The notes beneath the pieces are model-generated. The model did not search any database. It saw nothing but the letters and a program-made list of their open reading frames with translations, and had not been told where the DNA came from. This document shows, piece after piece, positions 44,701 to 53,000 of a DNA stretch of 64,000 nucleotides. Position 1 is the stretch's first letter. Every line of letters begins with the position of its first letter. The stretch comes from Candidatus Pacearchaeota archaeon. GTDB lineage: Archaea; Nanoarchaeota; Nanoarchaeia; Pacearchaeales; GW2011-AR1. A program made the position numbers and the translations under genes. The stretch is taken from NCBI GenBank assembly GCA_023228065.1, contig JALOBX010000002.1, forward strand, positions 145,975-209,974, written 5' to 3'.

Positions 44701-46431
44701 TCTGATAACAGAAAGTTCTTCAGTTAATTTTCCATCAATGAACATTTCTGGAGCTACCATCCCTAAATCTTCTACAAGTTTCTTAGAATACGGAAATGGT
44801 TTTTCATAGTCTTGAATATAATTCAAATCTTTTATTTTTTGAACATGTCCTATTTGCAGATGCAGTGAATCAAAATAATTTGAAATTACTTGCATCAATT
44901 CTAATATAGTTTTTCTGTCTTTGTCTTGATCCTCTTCTAAAATCCATGCTGGCAATAAATGATACATACTCGATATATTGTTTATGTCATATTCTTTTCC
45001 TTCTGCTTCTTTTTCTGCAAGAAGATCAACAACATCAGAATGATTTGAATACATGATCGGATCTTCTTCCTCATCAACATCAAAATAACCAGAATCGTTT
45101 ATAGAAGACCCTGTAGATCTTCCTGCTGATAAATAACCATACCAAAATCCATCAGATATCCTTCCAGAATAATCTAAAACTTTACAATCATAAGAACTAC
45201 TACCTAAAACTCCTTCATTAAATTTATAATAAACACCTAGTTCAGTATTAGCGTCATCCGTGTTTGATCCACCATTAACGTTTCTAAACCAATTTTTTCC
45301 TATTTGATCTCCAGTCCTTAAAGATTTCCAGTATCTAAACTCATCAATTGAAGCTGATAATTTACACCATCCTCTAGCAGATGATCTGGGCATCTCTTCT
45401 TCTACAATTTGACCTACTGTAGATCCTATTGTAGCAATCATAGCACCACTAACTGTTCCCGATGGAATGCCAGTTGTTATTGTTTCTCTTCCTTTATATT
45501 CTCCATCATAATATACATCTATATAAAAATTTGCTTCATTTACTATTGAAGAAAAAGCATAATGGTGCCATTCATTATCATAAATTTCACTCTTTTTAAT
45601 TAAAATATTAGATCCAGATCCTAAAGATGTAAAAAACATATCAGAACCAGAAACAGCATTAACCATAAATGTAGGCACTTCATCTTCATCAGGAACACCC
45701 CATGGCACTATATTAAATTCTGAAACCAAAGCAATTGAATACCTTCCATAAGCAGAAGAATCAATTGTCTCGTTGTTATATAAATCAAATATATATTCAA
45801 TCATTGAAGATCCAGAACCAAGAGAAACTATTGGTTTTTTCATCCAAAACTCTACTGTATTACCATCTTCAAACGATAAATAAAGATTTGAAAGTCTATT
45901 GTATTCTGCATCATATATATTTGATTTGTCAAAAGAATAAGAATTATTTAAACTTCCTGTATTTGGTCCACCTTTTATAAGAATATACTCTTTAGTTGAG
46001 GGTTCTCCAAAAAATCCACCAACTATCGTTCCACTTGTATAAGAAGAACTAGATTCTTGCACACCCCAACCATCTGATGAAAAAATAGCAAATCCTGTAG
46101 ATTTTGGATATAAATAATCAAACACATAATTATCAAAATAGCTTGAATTATTTCTCCACTGTAATTTATCTTTTTTTGATCCATCAAAAGGATAATTTTG
46201 ATATATATTTGTTATTGAATCTTTGTAATATTTCTCTCCAGATCCATAAAAACAAAAATTTTTTAATTCAGAAAAATCTACATAAGGAATTATTCTATTT
46301 TTATCCTTTACATGTTCAAGCAAATACCCTTCAGACTCTATATTATTCTCTATGTCATCTTTATTCTGAGATTCAAAAATTTGATAATTCTTTCTTTCAA
46401 GTAATTCATTTTGATCTATTCTTTTACTCAT
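41776..46431 (-). CDS. Giant virion protein with LamG/concanavalin-like domain (1551 aa)
   Basis: A protein of 1551 residues. Around residues 190-390 it has a laminin G / concanavalin-type lectin pattern: NTVEFWMKKPIVSLGSG, then DNEWHHYAFSSI, YYDGEYKGRETITTG and LSASIDEFRYWKSLRTGDQI. Such domains often bind sugars, so it may touch the host surface or modified glycans. A second lectin-like stretch may lie near 690-870. The C-terminal part has RYRMNYKDLEFLRRVFFKKR and a virion-type helical region. It overlaps the DNRLRE gene by 8 nt. A TATAAATA box lies about 52 nt before the start. Confidence 0.65.
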   Translation of the reverse strand: MSKRIDQNELLERKNYQIFESQNKDDIENNIESEGYLLEHVKDKNRIIPYVDFSELKNFCFYGSGEKYYKDSITNIYQNYPFDGSKKDKLQWRNNSSYFDNYVFDYLYPKSTGFAIFSSDGWGVQESSSSYTSGTIVGGFFGEPSTKEYILIKGGPNTGSLNNSYSFDKSNIYDAEYNRLSNLYLSFEDGNTVEFWMKKPIVSLGSGSSMIEYIFDLYNNETIDSSAYGRYSIALVSEFNIVPWGVPDEDEVPTFMVNAVSGSDMFFTSLGSGSNILIKKSEIYDNEWHHYAFSSIVNEANFYIDVYYDGEYKGRETITTGIPSGTVSGAMIATIGSTVGQIVEEEMPRSSARGWCKLSASIDEFRYWKSLRTGDQIGKNWFRNVNGGSNTDDANTELGVYYKFNEGVLGSSSYDCKVLDYSGRISDGFWYGYLSAGRSTGSSINDSGYFDVDEEEDPIMYSNHSDVVDLLAEKEAEGKEYDINNISSMYHLLPAWILEEDQDKDRKTILELMQVISNYFDSLHLQIGHVQKIKDLNYIQDYEKPFPYSKKLVEDLGMVAPEMFIDGKLTEELSVIRDNNSLQENISNVKNYIYQNIYNNLSNIYKKKGTEDSFRNLIRCFGIDDELIKLNVYSNDNVFTFEDKYSYTSRRKKYIDFNDIDRKEGVVYSSGTFGYCLASKYDDLVYEVDVIFPKKFNITSTLFRNYTSITSSIGGIFFKSGTFAVEENKWNIYTVREEEEGSSAQFILTSSDFGGYGFNLTSSYYHNLYDNERWILSAKLLRETPELYDRASSEPNYKIVFCGVNTLGDETINSFEVSSSLDKSITGSFDSIPFIPYIGACRTNVTGTALVYSDVKVGSLRIYKSDLSLDTMKAHSRDPYNYGVKYPTRFPYFNRITTGKQFLPEEESLALFWDFQTITTSDSLGVFDVLDVSSGTINLDQTTPINQSAFNYQWSVPGYGEFFPEDDDQVVNIEYIHTAKQEVPDTVFKSNSVKILEKDDYYFKRDAQPISYFYMFEKNMYQNISEEMLNMFATLSEFDNIVGSPVNRYRMNYKDLEFLRRVFFKKRIKNIPSFEKFVEFYKWIDTSLDIMLQQLIPASSDFADGIKNIVESHVLERNKYWNKFPTIEFKSGIIQNNIRGIAELLYNWKTGHAPVSGLETDNCFWWKERSEDGTVRDDYRTIITRNVAGSTYATRRLSKIYDLKTEVSKILHGGKNPTYLNKKSNFIRNLCVGGVRNNKYQTNLDFSKEAYCDDLNERESLKGTIKLTGEDNNTVLSGDSYEDTLKHDFMFPLTFLYNNGSTDKTQDPDYIILETNDSYVDNEIPLQGTFTNQHVGGFRHKHLHVNVGTDDALSREEMFHYYKSGNDYIIQDVSDDNIHRPADRYYRGDMIKRFVNIENILTTTSSFVGNYENNYEILQTCGVKEHNLWFKDITNAVCDIYGISTENVLNAFSSIYFDIIHTNLSSLTGTCVSLKSYLQSVNPEYMPNKRSIIFNRFSAPGDIYTIPERSLDLNYLEYSPYNAMPWRNMKVIDALDKDLSKPCGSDGYFLS

Positions 46432-47839
46432 TATGAGAATCCACTCTGAATTTAAATGTTTCTCTGTTCTCTACTAAATTGCTATTTATATACTGCGCAG
46501 TTTTTATACCATACATATATCCAGGTTCCAAAATAGACATGTCTAATTCAAAATAACTGCCAGACACATCATAAGACATTTTAGTATATGGAATAGAACC
46601 TGTACCATAATTTATAATATCTAAATCATCTGCCAATCTGAATACTTTCCAATACATATCTCTTATTATAGAATTTTCTATTTCTTTTGAAGCTTTGCTA
46701 TAAACAGTTGGACTCCAATCTTCTTCTCTAACAAAAAATCTAAATTTACCATATTCATAATCATAATAATCATTTTTTAAATTTGTAAGTTTCGTTATAT
46801 ATTTTTTTCTATCTGCTGAATATTGTTGTAGTTGCCTTGTTTTTACAGACAAAGTTCCCGTATAATAACAAGTTGTTGTTCCTGTAATAGACCACATATC
46901 GTACAAAGTCCCAGAAAGTGTATTTGCTACAAAACTCGCAGTATAAATACCAGTTTCTTTTCTGCCTACAGATGTTCCCTCTGATACTTCAACACCACCA
47001 GACAAAGCATCATATAACTTAACAGATAAACTTTCATTAGGAAGATTTGTAAAATTACCATCATAAAAATTATAAAGATATAAAGTGTTTGAATTGTTTG
47101 ACAAAAAACTACAACTTGCATAAAATTTTCCACGATCATCTCTTTTAGAATCATCCCATCTTGCTTCAATTATTGGTCTTTTAAACCAATATTCACTTCC
47201 GCGCGCAAAGAATTTCTTTGTGTAATATGACTGTAATTCACTTCCATCTTCATTTGTTCCACTCAACCTTAATACAACACCATAATCAGACTTTGTACCA
47301 TCTACCCATTGTTCCACAAGATCACTTATATTAATAGATAAATCCTCATCCCCATCATCAAAATATTGACTGTAGACATCAGTATGATAATCACTTCCAG
47401 TTAATGTCCATTCTGTACCTGTTGTAGCATAAGTCCAAGTAGCACCACTTCCATCTTCTCCCCACCCTTCATCTACATATCCTTCCATATCCAATCCATT
47501 GCCTTCATCCCAATCCCTTGTCAAAGGATATACATTTATAGTAAATTGTCTTGGTAATGTCAATGGATGCTTAGCATTATACATTTTTAAATAAAATTCA
47601 ACACTCCCAGAAGTCCCTATTAAACCACTAGATCTATCACTTATAATATCACTTACTGGAAATCCAACTAATATTCTTGATTTTTCTACTGAATCACTAG
47701 TAGCTTGTGCATATATAGAGAAAATTTCAAGAGAATCTGATGCTCCCATATTACTACCAGTAGCAAGAGTGATTAAATCTTGTTTATATGCATTTGTTAT
47801 TGTAGTATCTTTATCTGCTATATATCTTTTAATTGCCAT
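46424..47839 (-). CDS. Tail/baseplate protein with DNRLRE-like domain
   Basis: A protein of 471 residues. The N-terminal 200 residues follow the DNRLRE beta-domain pattern: IADKDTTITNAYKQDLITLA, SRILVGFPVSDI, FTINVYPLTRDWDEGNG and INISDLVEQWVDG. These domains occur in surface and fibre proteins. A region with KKFFARGSEYWFKRPIIEAR and Ig-like strands follows. It lies directly after the gp6 gene (1-base overlap) and before the LamG protein. Probably part of the baseplate periphery or fibre attachment. Confidence 0.65.
   Translation of the reverse strand: MAIKRYIADKDTTITNAYKQDLITLATGSNMGASDSLEIFSIYAQATSDSVEKSRILVGFPVSDIISDRSSGLIGTSGSVEFYLKMYNAKHPLTLPRQFTINVYPLTRDWDEGNGLDMEGYVDEGWGEDGSGATWTYATTGTEWTLTGSDYHTDVYSQYFDDGDEDLSINISDLVEQWVDGTKSDYGVVLRLSGTNEDGSELQSYYTKKFFARGSEYWFKRPIIEARWDDSKRDDRGKFYASCSFLSNNSNTLYLYNFYDGNFTNLPNESLSVKLYDALSGGVEVSEGTSVGRKETGIYTASFVANTLSGTLYDMWSITGTTTCYYTGTLSVKTRQLQQYSADRKKYITKLTNLKNDYYDYEYGKFRFFVREEDWSPTVYSKASKEIENSIIRDMYWKVFRLADDLDIINYGTGSIPYTKMSYDVSGSYFELDMSILEPGYMYGIKTAQYINSNLVENRETFKFRVDSHNE
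46483..46490 (-). promoter_or_regulatory. T4-type late promoter box TATAAATA before the LamG protein gene
   Basis: An exact TATAAATA on the minus strand, inside the end of the upstream gene and about 52 nt before ATG 46431. The same octamer and spacing occur before the scaffold gene (8742-8749). This supports use by the gp55-like late sigma factor encoded in the window. A chance match is possible in such AT-rich sequence. Confidence 0.45.
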
Positions 47840-49638
47840 TAACTTAAAGCCCCCTTGATATCTATCTTAGGATATTTAACCTCAAATATAACATTCCCTT
47901 GACTTAATAACGTTCTTCCATCTGGAGATAAATTTTCTTCAATATTATAAGAAAAATCTGAATAATTTCCTCCAACCTTTCTTACTAATTCTACTTTCCC
48001 AACATCTATCACATGTTTTGATTTTCTAATTTGTTTAAAAACATCTATTATAGAAAAATTTTCTCCTATATTTTGTTTTCTTGAAAAATAATCCTGTAAA
48101 ATATTCATTATATCTTCAAATGCTTCATATTTTGAAACATCTCTATTAATAATTGCTGTAAACTCTATACCAATATTAACAATAAAAGCATCAAGTATAT
48201 CTATTGTATCTGAAATCATTTTTTTACTTTCTAACCAAATTTTTAAATTCTTTTTAAGTGTCTCAGTTGGTTCTGCTAAATAACCTTTTTCATCTTCTGC
48301 TACTATATAAAGATTCAAATTTCTTTTAAGAGAATCTAAATCTTTTACAATTTTGGCTCTTTTTATATTTCCAAATCTATCAGGCATTGCATAACAAAGA
48401 GCTTCGTAATCGTTTGTTGTAACAGCTCTGTTTTGGGCTGCATAGTTGCTATAAATTCTTTGTTTTAATTCATCTATTGTTGGTAATGTTACATCTCCAA
48501 CAATAGGATCTTCATTAAAAGATTGAAGACTCTTTTTTACAGAATTTATATCAGAATTATTTAAAGATTTTACATCTTTAAAAGAAAAAACAGGCAAAGT
48601 AACCTTTGTTAATGTTCCTGCTGCGGTATTAACTATGTCTTGAGTGTTTTCTCTATATGTAATTAACAAACTTGTATTTGAAGGTGATATGCCAAATTTT
48701 TCAGAAGTTATCAGTTGATATGGATCAAAAGAAGTATCACTAATATAAGATTTGCCATGCATATCCAAAACAATATTCGTAGGATCTATAAAATAATCTT
48801 CTTCTGAAGAAATATCAGAACTTGCACCAAATTGAAGATATGATCTTCTTCTTTCATCTTTCTCAAAAACAAAACGTCTTGGAACTATAAACGTTTTTAA
48901 TATTTCTGGAACTGAAGCAAAATCATCTGATGAATTTTCTACAGATTTATATATTGTATTCTGTGATAAATGCTCTACTTCGTAATATTCATTTCCCTCT
49001 GCATCCACTACAGAAATTATATCACTTATATTAGCACTATCAAGATATACTTTTCTATACTTTTCAAAAGAACCTATTGAAACAATTTCTTGCATAATCT
49101 TACCAGAAACTACATCTCCATATGCTTTAACAACATAAGAAGTTGGAAGTCCTGTTGTTGGATCTACTGTCGCTACTCTTACTTCATTATTTGGGTTATC
49201 AAATCTAATATCATTGTTTAATAAAAATCCTATTCCAGATTTAGTAGAAAATTCACTTCCTTTTTTTAGCACAGGAAGGTAAGCTGTATTAGGAGAAGTA
49301 CCAACAGTATTTGCTGGTATTGTTATATAAAATGATACAGTACCAAAAGAAGAAGGATTCCCTCTAAATTTAAAACCCAATGGTCTACTTCTTTTTATAA
49401 TATTATTATATTCCATTGCTGTTTCAGAGAAACTTTCATTAACACTATAATCAAGATAAAAAGATAAAACATCCCCAATATAAGCAGTAATATCAAACAT
49501 TAATGATCCAAAACTTGCTTCACTAAAATCTTTGTATGTTGTTGGATAATATCGTTTTACATATTCTACAAGATCATTTTTAATACCATCAAAATCACGA
49601 GACGTATAGTTAATAGGAACTATTTTTTTCTCTACCAT
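47839..49638 (-). CDS. Baseplate wedge protein (T4 gp6-like, baseplate J family)
   Basis: A protein of 599 residues from ATG 49638 (MVEKKIVPINY), with GGAGCTAAC upstream; an in-frame TTG at 49650 lies in that site. Family signs are INYTSRDFDGIKNDLVEYVK, DFSEASFGSLMFDITAYIGD and NNIIKRSRPLGFKFRG near the start, and later VTTNDYEALCYAMPDRFGNI, as in gp6/baseplate J proteins. gp6 forms the wedge ring around the baseplate hub. The gp25 gene lies directly upstream, the common pairing. T4 gp6 is about 660 residues. Confidence 0.88.
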   Translation of the reverse strand: MVEKKIVPINYTSRDFDGIKNDLVEYVKRYYPTTYKDFSEASFGSLMFDITAYIGDVLSFYLDYSVNESFSETAMEYNNIIKRSRPLGFKFRGNPSSFGTVSFYITIPANTVGTSPNTAYLPVLKKGSEFSTKSGIGFLLNNDIRFDNPNNEVRVATVDPTTGLPTSYVVKAYGDVVSGKIMQEIVSIGSFEKYRKVYLDSANISDIISVVDAEGNEYYEVEHLSQNTIYKSVENSSDDFASVPEILKTFIVPRRFVFEKDERRRSYLQFGASSDISSEEDYFIDPTNIVLDMHGKSYISDTSFDPYQLITSEKFGISPSNTSLLITYRENTQDIVNTAAGTLTKVTLPVFSFKDVKSLNNSDINSVKKSLQSFNEDPIVGDVTLPTIDELKQRIYSNYAAQNRAVTTNDYEALCYAMPDRFGNIKRAKIVKDLDSLKRNLNLYIVAEDEKGYLAEPTETLKKNLKIWLESKKMISDTIDILDAFIVNIGIEFTAIINRDVSKYEAFEDIMNILQDYFSRKQNIGENFSIIDVFKQIRKSKHVIDVGKVELVRKVGGNYSDFSYNIEENLSPDGRTLLSQGNVIFEVKYPKIDIKGALS

Positions 49639-49665
49639 CGTTAGCTCCAAAAATCACTTCTTTTA

Positions 49666-50070
49666 TTAATTAGTTGTTCCATTAAGTATTTGAAAAACTT
49701 CTAAATAGTCAGAAACATTTAAAGGTATAATTTTATAATGAATTGATATACCCAAAGAATCTGTAGGGAATGTAGTATAATCTACAACACCTTTCACAAA
49801 TTTTATTTCTTTTATTTCTATAAAAGGCATATATTGATTTACTTGCTCAAAAATTTTTGCTCTTATTTCACCTTGAGTTTGTTCATTATTCATTTGGAAT
49901 AAAAATCTTTTTAATCCAACTCCAAAACTTGAATCCATTATACGCTCACCTGGAGATGTTAAAATAAGATTTTTAAAATTTTGATTAATAACTTCTTTAT
50001 ATGTTGTTAAAGAAGAATACCCTGTCCCTTCTGATCTTTCTAAAGGTAATTTTGGAGCAAATCCAACCAT
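49666..50070 (-). CDS. Baseplate wedge protein gp25-like
   Basis: A protein of 134 residues, about the length of T4 gp25 (132). It has the family hallmark LILTSPGERIMDSSFGVGLK followed by RFLFQMN, then EQVNQYMPFIEIKEIKFV. gp25 joins the sheath to the baseplate wedge. The gene sits between the 1754-residue protein and gp6. No lysozyme activity should be assumed. Confidence 0.93.
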   Translation of the reverse strand: MVGFAPKLPLERSEGTGYSSLTTYKEVINQNFKNLILTSPGERIMDSSFGVGLKRFLFQMNNEQTQGEIRAKIFEQVNQYMPFIEIKEIKFVKGVVDYTTFPTDSLGISIHYKIIPLNVSDYLEVFQILNGTTN

Positions 50071-50079
50071 TTCTTTCTC

Positions 50080-53000
50080 CTATTTTATATCTTCACACTC
50101 ACCGTCTAAAACCTTTCCAGATCCACCACCATCCAACCCCAAAGAATCTTCCAATGCATCAGATATCGCATCACCTAAATTAAGAGCAAGATAAGCAAAA
50201 CCTAACCCACTTAACGGAGGACCAATTCCAAAAGGCGGAGGAATTAAATTAATAGGCAATAATCCTAAAGAAATTGGAGGAACTGGCAAACAAACCCCAG
50301 ATAATTTACCCATATCCGCAATGATTTTGGCTATCTTAATATTTGGATCTATTAATTCTGCTAATCCTTTCAAAATATAAAATGGTGCTTTAAATGCAAA
50401 TTTAGCAGAAATACTTGGGATTTTTAATCCACCACATCTTTTAACAAGTTCTGTGGCATTCTCTAAATCTTGTTTCCAGTCTTTATTATTAGAATCCTCT
50501 TGAACATAGTCATATCCATTACCATTTGTAAGCATATCAAAATCTCTAACAAGTTTTTCTTTGGTATCATAAAAGATTTTATCTATTCCTGGTATAGACA
50601 TTATTGATAAACAACAATACATAGTAACCAAAGAAGATATATCATTAATATTAACGCAATCATTGAATATAACATTATACACATCTTTTTTTTCTAGTTC
50701 TTTTAAAAGAAAAACAGATTTTTCTTTATAATCTTCTGACAAATGTACTTGAGAAAATCTTTTATCCATTCCTTCATAATCCTGTTCAAATGAACAAACA
50801 GGTATAGTATACCAAGGACGATAAGGTAATGAATCATTTGCAACAAATGTTTCTTCCAAATTAAAACACTTTTCTTTCATAGAAATAGATTCGTCATCAT
50901 ATTCTATAAATGTTATTGGGATACTTTCCTCTTGCTTTGGCATTAAATAAACAAGTCTCATCCCAAATTTTATATTCTTAAATATTTGATTTAATTTAAA
51001 ATTTAAAAAATAATCGCCATGATCATTTTTTTTTAAATAATTAATATAGTCACTAAAAGACTCTATATTACACACATTTTTTAAATAATCATTTCTTAAA
51101 GAGTTATTTATTTCATCCCAAAACACATTAACATAATCAAGATTTTCATTATTCTTTAAAAATTCTTCTTTTGAATAATCATCAACTCTAATATATCTTT
51201 CTATAAAGAATTCACCATTTTTTACAGAGAAAGTATTTTCTGAATTTAAATGAAACTGCCCAAATCTTTTTTCATCTTTATTCTTAGGAATCTCAATAAT
51301 ATTTATTTTTTTACTGTTATAAATATCTTCAACATACTTAGGAGATAATTTAATAACTCTTTCAAATTGTTTCAAAAAATCTGGTATTAATAATTTAACA
51401 TACACTTCTAGCACTTCTTCCCCAGACAAAGATTTATCTTGAGTTTCACTTATATATAACTTCAAAATCTGAGATAAAAACTTTGTTTTAAATCCTACCT
51501 CTATGTTTTCTAAATCCATAAGCATATGATCTTTTATAAAATTAGTTAAAATAACTTGATGATCATTACTAATTCTAAACGTAGAAGAAGGCATTAAAGC
51601 AAGAATATAAAATTCTGCAATATAAACCTTTGTTAATGTTAATAAAACACCCATCATTAAAGATTTTTCTATTGGTGACATATCTTCTGATAAACCACAA
51701 TCATTCTTAATTTCAGGAGGACAACTGCTATTATAATTATTCATAACAGCTTTTTTCAAATTATTAATATTCAAAAGACTCGGATCTATTCCACATTTTG
51801 CTTGTTCTATAGAAGGTTGTGGAGTAAAATTAACAAACTCTATAAAAGCATTTTTTTGTTTCATATAATTTGGTATTTCAATTGTAGAATCATTTAATTG
51901 ATTTGTATTTTCTTTCATTTTAAAAAATACTGATTTTGCTGCTTCTTTTGTAAAAATTGAAATTATATCACCAAACACTTTATTAAAAACCTTTTCTTTA
52001 AAATAATTTTCTTGAACAAATCCAGGATGCGCCCCAAGCGCTTTCCATCCATTTATCATTACCTTAGAAAAAACTTCTTCTTGCTTTGAATGATAAGATT
52101 GCTTAGATACATCAGATAAATAATAATCAAAATATGCTGAAAAATTATTAGAATCTATTTTTGTAGAAGAATACAAAATTGGTTCGGCAATTCCATCATA
52201 ATACTTCAAAATATTAATTTTGTATTTTGTTTCAGAATTATATATTGCTGGAAAACAAAAATCAATTCTCCAAGGATTACTCATTGATAAATCTTTTCCA
52301 GTAACTTTTTTTATACTCTCTTTTTGCTTATCATTTATCTGTATCGGTATATCAAATGAATATTTGATATAACCCGCTTCTTTATCATAACTTCTACTCC
52401 AAAATCCATCTTTCTCAAAAGAAAATAAATTATCATATAATATAGGAAGAACTTGACGATCTGTAATTTGTACCTCATAAGTTTCCTTCCAATCATCATC
52501 ATTTTTTAAATCTTCTTCATCAAATTCACCATTAGCAATTCTTCTCTTTAATTCAGGATTAATTCTATTATTAACTAAAACTGGTATTGAAATCTTTTCT
52601 TCTACATCTTGAACAAAAAATTGTGAAATATCCTTAACCTCTGAATTAAATGACATGTGAATTGGATCTAACATAGTATTGACTGTCCTTTTAACCATAA
52701 AATCTAAAGAAGGATGCGACTTGCCCATTATTCCTTCTGTTTTTGATCCATCACTATTTGTTTTACAAAAATATGGAGGTAAATTCTTTTTAACAGGATC
52801 TTTTAATAACTCCTTCAAATCCTCTGCCAATTTATCTCTTCTATCATTTGCTTTTTGAACTTGTTCGTTTATATCCTCTTCAGAAATGTTTTTCATATTT
52901 AACCAATTTCTTCTTAAATCTTCTCCAGATTCACAAAGACAATTTTCACCACCAACCGATCCTACTGTATATACAGAGATTTTTGAACACATTTCCTTAT

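Noticed and set aside
49666..50070. Lysozyme function for the gp25-like protein
   Set aside because: The family name often carries lysozyme-like, but the protein is a structural wedge part and no catalytic residues are visible.
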